Shown here one piece after another: positions 16,699-27,100 of a stretch of 64,000 bases of DNA; within the stretch, counting starts at the first letter, position 1; every line of letters starts with the position of its first letter. The DNA comes from Leucobacter chironomi DSM 19883. Lineage in GTDB: Bacteria; Actinomycetota; Actinomycetes; Actinomycetales; Microbacteriaceae. The stretch lies in the NCBI RefSeq assembly GCF_000421845.1, contig NZ_ATXU01000007.1, forward strand, positions 124,001 to 188,000, in the 5' to 3' direction. A program made the translations under genes and the position numbers. Below the pieces are notes generated by a model. It did not search any database, was not told the origin of the DNA, and saw nothing but the letters and a program-made list of their open reading frames with translations.

Positions 16699-17817
16699 AT
16701 GGAATGGATGGCGAATCGTCCGCACAACGCTCTGCCCGAGCTGCCCCCGACTGAGCCGTTGGAGACGCGGGCGGTCCTCAAGGCGACCACGAAAGCGAGA
16801 GCGGCACTTGCAGCGCTCGATCAGGCCGTGCGCCGCATTCCGAACCCGTCGGTGCTGGTAAACGCGATCCCGCTGCTCGAAGCGCAGGCGAGCTCGGAGA
16901 TCGAGAACATTGTGACGACGACGGATGACCTTTTCCGCTTCGCCCAGCACCCCGAAGACTCCGCAGCCCCCGAGGTGAAGGAGACACTGCGCTACTGTTC
17001 GGCGCTGTTCTCGGGAGTGCAGAGCCTCGAACGTCGCCCGCTGACGGTCTCGACCGCGATCGAGGTGTGTACGCGGATCAAAGACCGTGAGATGGGACTG
17101 CGGAGCCTGCCCGGCACCTTCATCGGCAACCCCGCCACGCGTGAAGCCATCTATACGCCGCCTGAGGGAAAGGCGTTGATCGCCGAGAAGCTCGGCAACT
17201 GGGAGCGCTTCATCCATGACCGTCAGGAACTCGACCCTCTGGTGATCCTTGCAGCGCAGCACTACCAGTTCGAGGCGATCCACCCATTCGCGGATGGCAA
17301 CGGGCGTACCGGACGAATTCTGAATGTGCTGCTGCTGCTCGACACCGGCCTCCTGCACCAGCCGGTGCTCTATCTCTCGCGGTACATCATTCAAAACAAA
17401 GATGAGTATTACCGTCGACTGCTCGAAGTGACGCGTTCCAACGCTTGGGAACCGTGGCTTCTCTTCATTATTCGAGGGGTGCAGGTGACCGCCGAGGACA
17501 CACTAGCGAAGATCGACCTCATTCAGCAGTTGCAACTGACGATGCGCGACGAGATCAAAGCCCTGACGAGCGCAGGTTCCAACGCCGATCTGCTCGATGT
17601 GCTCTTTGAGCAGCCCTACTGCCGGATCGGCAATGTCATCGAGCGATGCGGGGTGTCCCGTCCGACGGCAACGAAGTGGCTGAGCGAGCTGGCCGCAGAC
17701 GGAAGTCTGCTCGACGTGCGGCTGGGGCGTGAGCGGCTGTTCATCAATCAGAGGTTCCTCGACGTGCTCACCCGTGCCGATACCTCTGCGGTCGGAGACG
17801 ATCCGACGCTCTTCTGA
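16699..17817 (+). CDS. Fic-family protein (predicted AMP transferase) with winged helix
   Basis: 372 aa. The active-site motif HPFADGNGRTGR is complete at residues 195-206. SSEIEN at 65-70 fits the inhibitory motif [S/T]xxxE[G/N], placing it in class II, where an N-terminal helix blocks ATP until relieved. Order: Fic N-terminal domain (about 15-95), Fic core (about 110-225), and a C-terminal winged-helix-like part (VSRPTATKWLSELAADGSLL). ATG 16699 gives the usual N-terminus (MEWMANRPHNALPELPP); upstream starts add non-conserved residues. GC content is lower than in neighbours, suggesting acquisition. Targets unknown; no antitoxin gene is adjacent. Confidence 0.88.
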   Translation: MEWMANRPHNALPELPPTEPLETRAVLKATTKARAALAALDQAVRRIPNPSVLVNAIPLLEAQASSEIENIVTTTDDLFRFAQHPEDSAAPEVKETLRYCSALFSGVQSLERRPLTVSTAIEVCTRIKDREMGLRSLPGTFIGNPATREAIYTPPEGKALIAEKLGNWERFIHDRQELDPLVILAAQHYQFEAIHPFADGNGRTGRILNVLLLLDTGLLHQPVLYLSRYIIQNKDEYYRRLLEVTRSNAWEPWLLFIIRGVQVTAEDTLAKIDLIQQLQLTMRDEIKALTSAGSNADLLDVLFEQPYCRIGNVIERCGVSRPTATKWLSELAADGSLLDVRLGRERLFINQRFLDVLTRADTSAVGDDPTLF

Positions 17818-17881
17818 AGGCTGTAGCTGTCTGCTCTATCGCGCTGTGGGAATGTCGGACCCTGCGGATAGGCTGGTCGGC

Positions 17882-19885
17882 ATGACCGACGCAGCTCCCG
17901 CCACGCACGCCTCCGGCATCGACCTCGCCGAACTCGACCCCGCGGTGCGTCCGCAGGACGACCTCTTCCGCCACGTCAACGGCAAGTGGATCGACCGCAC
18001 CGAGATCCCCTCGGACAAGGCGCGCTACGGCTCGTTCGCGGTGCTCGCTGAGAACGCCGAGGAGGCGGTGCGCGACATCATCACCGGCACCGACGCCCCC
18101 GCGCCGGGCCTCATCACCGGGGGTGCGGATCGCGAAGCCGACAAGGTCGCGGCGTTGTACGCGAGCTTCATGGACACGGAGCGGGCCGACCGGCTCGGCG
18201 CCGAGCCCATCGCCGGCGACGTGGCCCGTGCCCGCGCGGTGTCGTCGATCCCCGAGCTGATCTCGGTGGTGGCCGAGTTGGAACGGCAGGGCGTGAGCGG
18301 CTTCTACGGCATGTTCGTCGACAACGACCCGGGCGATCCGTCCCGATACATCGTGTTCGTGATGCAGGGCGGGCTCGGCCTGCCAGACGAGTCGTACTAC
18401 CGCGAAGAGCAGTTCGCCTCGATCCGCGAGCAGTACCGCGCGCACATCGCCCGCATGCTCGGGCTGGCCGGCGTGGCCGAGGGCGACGAGGCCGAGCGCC
18501 TCGCGCAGCTCGCCTACGATCTCGAGCGCCGCATCGCCGCCTCGCACTGGGACAAGGTCGCCAGCCGCGACATCCAGAAGCTCTACAACCTGCGCACCCT
18601 CGAGGGCCTGCAGCAGATCACGCCGCAGCTCGACTGGAGCGCCTACCTCTCCGCCATGGGCGCGCCCGAGGCGGCGTTCGCCGAGGTCGTCGCAGCGCAG
18701 CCCGAGGCCCTCGCGGGCCTCGCCGACTTGCTGGTCGAAGACGAGCTCGAGGCGTGGCGGGCGTGGCTGCTGTGGGCGATCGTGCGCGGATCCGCATCCC
18801 TGCTCACGCAGCAGCTCTCCCGGGCCAACTTCGACTTCTACGGCACCGCGCTCACCGGGGCCCCCGAGCAGCGCGAGCGGTGGCGCCGCGGCGTCTCCTT
18901 CGTGGAGGGCGCGATGGGCGAGGCCGTGGGGCGCCTCTACGTCGAGCGGCACTTCGACGAGACCTCGAAGGGCGCGATGGACGAGCTCGTCGCGCACCTC
19001 ATCGAGGCGTACCGCGATTCGATCGAACGGCTCGACTGGATGAGCCCCGAGACGCGGCAGCGCGCGCTCGACAAGCTCGACCGCTTCACCCCGAAGATCG
19101 GCTACCCGGTCAAGTGGCGCGACTACTCCGCGCTCGCCGTCGACTCGGGCGAGCTGCTGGGCAACTCGCGTCGTGTCGCCGAAATGGAGTTCGCGCGCGA
19201 GCTGGGCAAGGTCGGCAAGCCCATCGACCGCGACGAGTGGTTCATGACGCCGCAGACCGTCAACGCCTACTACAACCCGGGCTTCAACGAGATCGTGTTC
19301 CCGGCCGCGATCCTGCAGCCCCCGTTCTTCGACGCATCCTGGGATGCGGCCGTCAACTTCGGCGCGATCGGCGCCGTGATCGGCCACGAGATCGGCCACG
19401 GTTTCGACGATCAGGGCTCGCGCTACGACGGCGACGGCCGCCTCACCGACTGGTGGACGGAGGCGGATCGCGCCGCGTTCGAGCAGCTGACTGGCGCCCT
19501 CATCGGCCAGTACAACGCGCTCTCGCCCGAGGGCGCCGACGGTCAGACCGTCAATGGCGAGCTCACGATCGGCGAGAACATCGGCGACCTCTCGGGCCTC
19601 GAGATCGCCTGGAAGGCCTACCTGCGGTCCCTGGGCGGCGCAGAGCCCCCGGCGATCGACGGCCTCACCGGCGCCGAGCGCTTCTTCCTGGCGTGGGCTC
19701 AGGCGTGGCAGCAGAAGTCGCGCCCCGAGGAGACGGTGCGACTCCTCACGATCGACCCGCACTCTCCCAACGAGTTCCGATGCAATCAGATCGTGCGCAA
19801 CCTGGCGCCGTTCCACGAGGCGTACAGCACGAAGCCGGGCGATGGCCTGTGGCTGGAACCGGATCAGCGCGTCAGCATCTGGTAG
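17882..19885 (+). CDS. M13-family zinc metallopeptidase (neprilysin-like, PepO)
   Basis: 667 aa, normal for M13. Zinc site HEIGH at residues 502-506 and third ligand Glu565 with Asp569 in GENIGDLSG; the substrate motif NAYYNP and C-terminal conserved CNQIVRNLAPF are present. No signal peptide, so it is probably cytoplasmic and degrades oligopeptides. The start codon ATG 17882 lies 7 nt after TAGGCT (17869-17874), a leaderless arrangement. It stands alone as a transcription unit. Confidence 0.93.
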   Translation: MTDAAPATHASGIDLAELDPAVRPQDDLFRHVNGKWIDRTEIPSDKARYGSFAVLAENAEEAVRDIITGTDAPAPGLITGGADREADKVAALYASFMDTERADRLGAEPIAGDVARARAVSSIPELISVVAELERQGVSGFYGMFVDNDPGDPSRYIVFVMQGGLGLPDESYYREEQFASIREQYRAHIARMLGLAGVAEGDEAERLAQLAYDLERRIAASHWDKVASRDIQKLYNLRTLEGLQQITPQLDWSAYLSAMGAPEAAFAEVVAAQPEALAGLADLLVEDELEAWRAWLLWAIVRGSASLLTQQLSRANFDFYGTALTGAPEQRERWRRGVSFVEGAMGEAVGRLYVERHFDETSKGAMDELVAHLIEAYRDSIERLDWMSPETRQRALDKLDRFTPKIGYPVKWRDYSALAVDSGELLGNSRRVAEMEFARELGKVGKPIDRDEWFMTPQTVNAYYNPGFNEIVFPAAILQPPFFDASWDAAVNFGAIGAVIGHEIGHGFDDQGSRYDGDGRLTDWWTEADRAAFEQLTGALIGQYNALSPEGADGQTVNGELTIGENIGDLSGLEIAWKAYLRSLGGAEPPAIDGLTGAERFFLAWAQAWQQKSRPEETVRLLTIDPHSPNEFRCNQIVRNLAPFHEAYSTKPGDGLWLEPDQRVSIW

Positions 19886-19930
19886 CCAGGATCCACGAGT
19901 TTCGCACGAAGCTCACCCACAAGCTCCCCA

Positions 19931-19953
19931 GGGTGAATCCACAGGTGAAAAGC
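19931..19953 (+). promoter_or_regulatory. Conserved upstream element of adhesin gene 1
   Basis: Direct repeat GGTGAA-N6-GGTGAAAAGC. The same element is found at 23997-24019, and in both cases it begins exactly 195 bp before the adhesin start codon. Probable activator site or promoter element. Confidence 0.7.
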
Positions 19954-20086
19954 CGCCCGTTCGGCGAGTACGGACCCCGAGCTCTCAATATCGTTGGGGG
20001 CTGAGCGGGCTCTCGATGCGGGGAGGCCCGGGCGCAAGTGGGGAACGGCTCGCCCGACGGTGCTGCATCTGCCCGCTCCGCGTGAT

Positions 20087-20103
20087 CGGCGGAGACTCCG
20101 CCG
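20087..20103 (+). promoter_or_regulatory. Leader hairpin before adhesin 1 Shine-Dalgarno
   Basis: CGGCGGA-GAC-TCCGCCG forms a perfect 7-bp stem ending 9 nt before the GGGGAGG ribosome site (20113-20119). The second adhesin gene has a matching hairpin at 24146-24166. Both could control translation start. Confidence 0.6.
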
Positions 20104-20125
20104 AGGAGTATCGGGGAGGTACGAG

Positions 20126-23100
20126 TTGTCGTCGAGAAGTGGGATCGAGAGATCCACGGAACGAATCGGGAGTGCGGGCCGGCTGCGGCGCGGCCTGGCA
20201 GCGCTGATCGCACTCGCCATGAGTGCGGGCCTGCTTGCGGTGGGCGGATCCGCCGCGCATGCCGAGCTGCCCGCCGGAATCACCCAGGCGTACATCGTCA
20301 CGAGCGACAGCACCACGACCGAGGTCAGGCCGGTGCAGCCGGGCGCCCCCGCGAAGCGCGGCGACAAGATGTACCTGCGCGTGAGCTACGACATGGGTGC
20401 GAAGGGCCGGACGGTCGACTTCAAGCTCGGTGCGAACGCCACGATCGGCAACCCGGCGGCGCTGAAGAACGACGCGGTGAAGTCGTTCGCCATCGTCGGC
20501 GACGTGCTGCGCGTCGAGTTCAAGAGCGACGGCGACGAGGGCGACCCCGACGCGTGGCCCGAGATCACCGCGGGCGTCTTCCTGCTCGACTTCACGCTGA
20601 ACGCCGACGCGGGTCCGGGCACCGTGCCGGTCTCTTGGGAGGTCGGCAGCGAGACCGTGTCGGTCGACGTCGAGATCGCCGATCCGACCGCGCCTGTTCC
20701 GCCGAAGCCCGAGACCGTGACCGAGGGCTTCGGCAAGTCCGCGGCCCCCGGGTCGCTCAACGACATGATCGACTACGAGCAGGACGGCAACGGCTGGCAG
20801 CGCGTCGAAGCGCTGAAGCCCGAGATCGAGAGCAAGCTCATCGAGTACACGCTCACGGTCGACGTGCCCAACGGGGCGGTCAACCGCAAGATCGACATCG
20901 AGGACGTGCTCCCCGAGGGCATGCAGTACGTCGACGCGAACGGCGACGCGCTCTGGTGGGGTCAGCAGGTGCCCGTCACCGTCACGGGCACGCAGTGGGA
21001 TGCCGACGGACTCAACCCGACCCCCGTCACCTCACTGCCGGGCTTCGCCCCCGAGGTGGTCGGCGACTACGATCGCGCCTTCGCCGGCGAGATCACGATG
21101 AGCGGCCCGGCGAAGGTCACCATCGCCTACAAGGCGCGCATCACCGACCGCGCTCCGATCCTCACCCTGCTGCAGCAGCGTGCGCTCGATCCTGAATCCG
21201 GCAGCTACGGCGACTTCAAGCTCGCGATCGAGAACGTCGCGAAGTTCACCAGCCCCTCCGGCACCACCGAGAAGAAGGCCGCGATCGAGATCACCGGCCG
21301 CATCGACGGCCCCTGCCTCACCGTGTGCGAGGGGTCGGGCACTCCCGGCTTCGACAAGAGCGATGACTGGGGCAGCATGCAGCGCGAGTTCGTCACCGAT
21401 GCTGCCGGCAACATCGTCTCGCCGGCAGACCGCGCACGCATCGAGTACCGCTTGAAGGCCGACCTCAGCCAGTGGGACGGGCGCGACGGCGTCGACGGTG
21501 CGACGAATCCCGCTTTTGAGCTGCGACGCAACGTGGTGATCGCCGACGAGCTGCCGAGCCAGGCGAGCTGGAGCACCGGCGACCCGAGCTTCATCAGCTT
21601 CGACGGCTCGTCGCCCGAGTTCACCTCGCTGACCAAGTTCACGGGGGCGTGCACCGTTGCCGACATCGAGATCGACGACAACATCGGCAGCTACTGCGTT
21701 GACGGCCATACGCTGCTCGTCAACGTGGGCGCGAACAAAGGCACCCGCGTGACGGTGAAGGCGCTCGCCGCGCTCACCACCGTCAACGGGTTGCCGAAGA
21801 GCGGATCCACCGGGGTCACGGGCGGCACCGCCTACGTCCTCCGGAACGAGGCGAAGTTCCGCTGGTTCCCGAGCGCGAATCCCAGCTACGACAAGACCGA
21901 CTCGGTCGACAGCTACCCCGTGCAGCTGCCCGAGCCCTCCACGGACGGCATCAAGGACAGCAACGCGTTCCGCAAGCAGCTCGCGACATCGGGTGCCGTG
22001 CGCGTGCAGCCGAACGGTCAGGCGCTGATCGACTACCGCTTCACCATCTACACCAGTAAGACCGCTCCGGCGGCCGATCTCGACCTGGTCGACCACCTCG
22101 ACAAGCGCTTCTTCGATCTCAAGGCCGATCAGCTCACCGCTCCGGCGGTGCAGATCAAGAGCGCGAGCTACCCCGGCGCCCGGGCCCTCACGCAGAGCGA
22201 TTTCGCCTTCAGCCTGAACGGGGACGGCGATCTCGTCATCCGCATGTCGGATGCCGGCAAGGAGGAGGTGTCGAAGCGCAGCCCCGGTGGTCGCCTCGTG
22301 ATCGATCTCACCCTGCAGACGCGCCAGCTGAACGGCAAGGAGAGTCTGAGCATCCCGAACAAGGCCACCCTGTTCGGCACTGACGGTCAGGCCGACTACT
22401 GGTCCGAAGCGCAGGCCGAAGCCAACTCCTTCGGCTCGGAGATCACTGTCACCAAGCGGGTCTGGGACGGGCAGGATGACACATGGCAGCGCTTCCTGAA
22501 GGCGCGCACCGATGAGCACGGCAACGTCGTGCAGGCGCGGTACGTCTACCAGATCGAGTTCCGCTCGTTCAACAACTTCACCGATGACGCGGTCATCAAC
22601 GTGGTCGATCAGCTCGCGCCCTATGTCGAGTTCAAGGGCTTCGTGACGAGCACCGATCCCACGGAGTGGAGCAACCCGAACACGCCGACGGTGCCGACGC
22701 AGCTGAAGAGCCGCCTCTCGGCGAGCTACGACCAGGCCACGCACCAGGTGCGCATCTCGAAGCCGAAGGGCACGTGGTACCAGCGCGGCGCGACCGTGCC
22801 GTTCCTGCTGATGGTCGAGGTCAACGCCAACGCCAAGCAGGTCGCCAACAGCCTGGCGTGGAACAGCTACGGGGTCGCGAAGAGCGAGACCGTGGTGGCG
22901 GGTGCCCAGCCCGGCATCGACATCGAGAAATGGATCGACGAGGGCGCCGGCAGCGGCCCCGCGTACGATCCGAGCGGCGCGGTGACGAACGACGGCTACG
23001 CGGGCGACTACGACCTCGACGCCAGCAAGGGCGTTGCGGCCGGGAAGCCGCAGCCGGTGAAGTTCACGGTGTCGAACGACAGCACCGACGATCTGCGAGA

Positions 23101-23899
23101 TATCGCAGTCTCCGACGAGCTCACCTCGGGCGTCGGTGCGGTCACCGACCTCGTCTGCGTGTTCCCGGATGCGAGCACCGGCACGAGCTGGTCGGGGCCC
23201 CTGCTGCCGGCTCAGCGCTTCGAGTGCTCCGGCACGATTCCCGCGCTGATGCCCGGCCAGCAGCACACCGACACGGTGACGGTCTCGGCGCGCGGCGAGG
23301 TGAACCCCGCCCCGGTCTACGACACCGACATGCTGAGCGTGCACGCGAAGTCGTATGCGGTGGGGGACTACACCTGGATCGATGCGAACACGAACGGGAT
23401 GCAGGATCCGGGTGAGCCCGTGCTGCCCGGTGTGCAGGTCGAGCTGCTCGACGAACTCGGCGCGGTCGTCGCGACCACGAAGACCGATGCTCGCGGGTTC
23501 TACAAGTTCGATAATCTGGCGGCGGGCACCTACCAGCTGCGGTTCACACTGACCGAGGAGCAGGGCCAGCGCTATCGCTTCACGAAGCCGAACGCGGGAG
23601 ACGCCGCGCTCGACTCCGATGCGATCACGGGCAGCAACCCGCTCGTGGGAGTGAGCAAGAAGTTCGTGCTCGACGATTCGAACCCGGCGCTCACCCGTGA
23701 CTACCCGAACGGGTACGAGGCGAGCGAGGGCATCGATCCCACCTGGGATGCCGGGGTGATCGAGGTGCCGGGCGGCTCCGCCGGCGGGCCGCTCTCTGCG
23801 ACCGGTGCCGAGAGCAGCGGCTTCCTGGCTGCGGCCCTGGGGCTGCTCGCCCTCGGCGGAGCGCTGCTGATGCTGCGTCGTCGAGGATCGGCCGCGTAG
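20126..23899 (+). CDS. Large cell-wall surface protein with SdrD B-type domain, copy 1
   Basis: 1257 aa from TTG 20126, chosen from GGGGAGG 6 nt upstream and from alignment with copy 2. Signal peptide residues 1-46, cleaved after AHA. The long middle (about 50-1060) is a series of extracellular beta-sandwich modules related to DUF11 or isopeptide fimbrial domains; repeated blocks include FGKSAAPGSL, NIGSYCVDGHTLLVNVG and a CxxxC near 395. An SdrD B-type (prealbumin-like) domain begins near 1079 (VGDYTWIDANTNGMQDPGEP). The C-terminus has the sorting signal LSATG (1223-1227), a hydrophobic helix and RRRG. Probably attached by sortase and acting in adhesion or as a surface coat; ligand unknown. 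Confidence 0.85.
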   Translation: MSSRSGIERSTERIGSAGRLRRGLAALIALAMSAGLLAVGGSAAHAELPAGITQAYIVTSDSTTTEVRPVQPGAPAKRGDKMYLRVSYDMGAKGRTVDFKLGANATIGNPAALKNDAVKSFAIVGDVLRVEFKSDGDEGDPDAWPEITAGVFLLDFTLNADAGPGTVPVSWEVGSETVSVDVEIADPTAPVPPKPETVTEGFGKSAAPGSLNDMIDYEQDGNGWQRVEALKPEIESKLIEYTLTVDVPNGAVNRKIDIEDVLPEGMQYVDANGDALWWGQQVPVTVTGTQWDADGLNPTPVTSLPGFAPEVVGDYDRAFAGEITMSGPAKVTIAYKARITDRAPILTLLQQRALDPESGSYGDFKLAIENVAKFTSPSGTTEKKAAIEITGRIDGPCLTVCEGSGTPGFDKSDDWGSMQREFVTDAAGNIVSPADRARIEYRLKADLSQWDGRDGVDGATNPAFELRRNVVIADELPSQASWSTGDPSFISFDGSSPEFTSLTKFTGACTVADIEIDDNIGSYCVDGHTLLVNVGANKGTRVTVKALAALTTVNGLPKSGSTGVTGGTAYVLRNEAKFRWFPSANPSYDKTDSVDSYPVQLPEPSTDGIKDSNAFRKQLATSGAVRVQPNGQALIDYRFTIYTSKTAPAADLDLVDHLDKRFFDLKADQLTAPAVQIKSASYPGARALTQSDFAFSLNGDGDLVIRMSDAGKEEVSKRSPGGRLVIDLTLQTRQLNGKESLSIPNKATLFGTDGQADYWSEAQAEANSFGSEITVTKRVWDGQDDTWQRFLKARTDEHGNVVQARYVYQIEFRSFNNFTDDAVINVVDQLAPYVEFKGFVTSTDPTEWSNPNTPTVPTQLKSRLSASYDQATHQVRISKPKGTWYQRGATVPFLLMVEVNANAKQVANSLAWNSYGVAKSETVVAGAQPGIDIEKWIDEGAGSGPAYDPSGAVTNDGYAGDYDLDASKGVAAGKPQPVKFTVSNDSTDDLRDIAVSDELTSGVGAVTDLVCVFPDASTGTSWSGPLLPAQRFECSGTIPALMPGQQHTDTVTVSARGEVNPAPVYDTDMLSVHAKSYAVGDYTWIDANTNGMQDPGEPVLPGVQVELLDELGAVVATTKTDARGFYKFDNLAAGTYQLRFTLTEEQGQRYRFTKPNAGDAALDSDAITGSNPLVGVSKKFVLDDSNPALTRDYPNGYEASEGIDPTWDAGVIEVPGGSAGGPLSATGAESSGFLAAALGLLALGGALLMLRRRGSAA

Positions 23900-23938
23900 C
23901 GGATCCGGCTGCGCTGCGCAGGCAGCGAACGAACAGAT

Positions 23939-23972
23939 GAGTGCCGCCTCGGGAGTGCCCGGGGCGGCACTC
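23939..23972. terminator. Terminator after adhesin gene 1
   Basis: GAGTGCCGCC (23939-23948) and GGCGGCACTC (23963-23972) form a perfect 10-bp stem with a GC-rich 14-nt loop, 40 nt after the stop. No T tract. Confidence 0.75.
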
Positions 23973-23996
23973 GCCCGTTCCCGCGCCGGTGCTCGA

Positions 23997-24019
23997 GGGT
24001 GAATCTGCGGGTGAAAAGC
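23997..24019 (+). promoter_or_regulatory. Conserved upstream element of adhesin gene 2
   Basis: GGTGAA-N6-GGTGAAAAGC, as before copy 1 and at the same 195-bp distance from the start. The N6 is TCTGCG here and TCCACA in copy 1. A possible -10 box TAGGTT follows at 24063-24068, giving a leader of about 120 nt. Confidence 0.7.
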
Positions 24020-24087
24020 GCAGCGGCTGGGGGTGCGGCGCTGGTGGCGATTCATAGCCTCTAGGTTGAGTGCGTCGTGAATCGCCC

Positions 24088-24127
24088 CACGCATCCGTTA
24101 GCCGGCACACCAGGCTTCGGATGCGTG
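24088..24127. repeat. Inverted repeat in adhesin 2 leader region
   Basis: CACGCATCCG (24088-24097) and CGGATGCGTG (24118-24127) are perfect inverses 20 nt apart. Nothing equivalent was seen before copy 1. Confidence 0.65.
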
Positions 24128-24145
24128 TGCGGTGCGATCGCGCTG

Positions 24146-24166
24146 CTCGGCGGAGACGCCGCCGAG
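24146..24166 (+). promoter_or_regulatory. Leader hairpin before adhesin 2 Shine-Dalgarno
   Basis: CTCGGCGG-AGACG-CCGCCGAG, a perfect 8-bp stem. It precedes the GGGGGAAGG ribosome site (24174-24182) and matches the hairpin at 20087-20103 in stem core and place. Confidence 0.6.
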
Positions 24167-24191
24167 CATCTTCGGGGGAAGGTATGCAGAC

Positions 24192-27100
24192 GTGTCGTTG
24201 AACGTGGGGATCGACGGATCCCGAGAAGTATCCCGGCGTCAGAGCCGGTGGAAACGGGCAGTCTCCGTCGTCGCGGCCCTCGCGATGAGCCTCGGTCTGC
24301 TGACGGTCGGCGGCACGGCCGCCCTGGCGCTGCCCTCGGGCATCACCGCAGCGACCATCATCGACGCCAACGGCAATCCCGTCGCCGAGAACGCGCCGCT
24401 CGATGAGGGCACGGTGCTCACCCTCGAAGTCGACTACACCGAGAGCGCGAAGGGGCAGACGGTCGACTTCAAGCTCGGCCCCAACGCGACCCTCGGCTCC
24501 CCGCTGCCGGCGGGCACCTCGGGCATCGAGAAGTTCGAGCTGGTGAACGGCGACACCGTGCGCGTCACGTTCCACAACGACGAGAACTGGCCGAGCGGCA
24601 CCATCGGCGGTGCCTTCGGTCTGAAGTTCGCACTCGACAACATCAGCGGATCGGGCCCGCGCCCCATCACCTGGACCATCGGCGGTGATGAGCAGAGCCT
24701 CATCATCAATGTGCGCGACCGCGACGAGGTGCCGCCGATCGTGATCCCCGACACTGTGGGCAAGTCGGTGGCTCCCGTAAACCTCGACCGTTTCGTGAAG
24801 CAGAAGCAGAAGCCCAACGGCGACTACGAGTTCGACTTCCTCGATCCCGCGATCGCGAACGAGAACATCACCTACACGCTCACCGTCAACATCCCTGACG
24901 GGCAGAGCTACCCCAACTACTCCATTCGCGACCAGCTGCCGGCCGGCATGCAGTACGTCGGCGCGAGCGGAGTCGCGGGCGCGGGCGGCAACGTCGCGGC
25001 CACCGCGACGCTCACACAGTACGCGCCCGGCGGCGTCGGCGGTGCGGCCGCCGGCGTGACTACGAACCCTGTCTTCGCTCCCGCGGTGCAGGCCGGTGAC
25101 AGCTCCTTCGCGGGCACGATCCCTCTCACCGGCCCGGCCACGCTCACCGTGACCTACCAGGCGCGCATCGTCGATGTCGCCACCTATCAGAACGAGCTCG
25201 CCGCCGCCTACAACGGGCGCACCGATCCGACGGCGCCCGGCGACTACGGCATCACCAAGACGAACACCGCCACCTTCGGGCCGACCTCGAGCACCGACAC
25301 CGCCGACTTCACGATCGAGGGCACCGTGCCCGGGCCGTGCCCCAGCTGCAACGGCGTCTTCGGCAAGTCGGTCGAAGCCGGCAATTGGACGAAGCGCGAG
25401 TTCACCACCGACGTCGCCGGCAACATCCTCCCGGAGCCGGCAGACATCTCGTACCGGCTGAACGCGAATCTGGGCACCTGGGACGGTCAGAATCCGCACT
25501 TCACGCTGAACCGCAACGTGGTCATCACCGACACCCTGCCGGCTCAGGCCAGCTGGAAGAGCGGTGCGGGCGCCGTCTCGCTCGCGAGCGGTTCCACGAG
25601 CCCTGACTTCTCAGCGCTGACCCTCGCGACCGGCACCTGCGACGCGGCCACCATCGCGAGCGACGCCAATATCGGCCGCTACTGCCTCGACGGCCAGACG
25701 CTGCGCGTCAACGTCGGCAAGCACAAGGACACGAACGTGGGCATCCTCGTGAACGCCCAGCTGAACCGGCTGGCCGACCCGACCACTGGCAACGGCGCGG
25801 GCCTCATCGTGAACGGCAACACGAACGTCGCGGGCGCTATTTCCTATCGCTTCCGCAACACCGCGAGCTTCACCTTCTCCGACTCGTCGTCTGCGGTGAC
25901 GAGAGACGCCGATGTGCAGCCGATCCAGCTGCCGCAGGATCGCACCCCGGGCCTCAACGACTCCGACGCGTTCACGAAGGCGGGCCCCACGGGCGAGCTC
26001 TCGGCCACGGCGGGCGAGGCGAAGGACATCCCGTACCGCTTCACTGTGAAGACCGCGAAGACCTCGTCGTCCGCGGGGATCGTGGCGCAGGATCTGCACC
26101 TCGTCGACCACATCGATCTCTCGGTGTTCGACGTGACGGCTGACGCGCTGCGCGCCCCGAACGTCGTCATCTCGGGCTCCTACGCCGGAGCGACGCTCGA
26201 CGCCGCCGACTTCGAGCTCAGCCTGAACCGGCTCAGCGCGAGCCAGGGCGATCTCACGATCAAGCTGACGCAGAGCGGCAAGGACAAGGTCGCGGCGCAG
26301 CCCGACGAGCGTGACCTCGTCGTCGACCTGTCCCTGCGCACGCGCATCCTCAACGGCAAGGAAACCCTCGACGTGAAGAACGTCGCGACCCTGTACGGCA
26401 CCGGTGACGAGCCGGCGTACTGGTCCGAGCACAACGGCTCCGCCAGCTCCTGGGGCGACGAACTCGAGGCGCGCAAGCGGGTCTGGGATTCCACGAAGTG
26501 GAACCCCTTCCTGAAGGTCGCATACGAGAATGGCAAGCTGAGCCAGCCGCGCTACGCCTACGAGATCGAGCTGCTCGGCCACGGCAGCTACAACTCGGCC
26601 AACGCCCCGACCGTGCTCGACCATCTGCCCGCCAATGTCGACTTCGTCGGTTTCATCACGAGCGATGATCCGGCGGTGTGGAGCAACCCGCAGGACAGCG
26701 ACGCGGTTCCCGGCCCGGTCACCAAGAACGGCATCGAGGCGAGCTACGACGACGCCACGCGCACGATCACGATCGATCAGAAGACCGGTCGCTTCCCCGT
26801 GCTGGGCAAGATCCCGTTCCGCTTCGTGGTCGAGGTGAACGACGGCAGCCAGCAGGTGGTGAACTCGCTGCTGCTCCAGGGCCAGAGCACGCCGATCTCG
26901 ACGACCACCGTCGACGGCATCTCGACCCCGGGCGTCGACATCGAGAAGTGGAGCGACGAGGGGCCCGGCAGCGGTCCTGAGTACGATGCGAATGGCGCAC
27001 TCCTGAACGACGGTATCGTCGGCGACTTCGACGATCCCGCCGCCTTCAAGGGGAAGGCGCTCGCCGGCGGCCAGTCGCAGCAGGTCAACTTCACCGTGTC

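Noticed and set aside
21032-24094. 1020-codon frame antisense to adhesin 1
   Set aside because: Composition is typical of a shadow frame. The signal peptide, domains and sorting signal are all on the plus strand.
20040-24166. Cyclic di-GMP or other known riboswitch before the adhesins
   Set aside because: Only one simple hairpin is shared; the conserved bases of GEMM-type riboswitches are not present.
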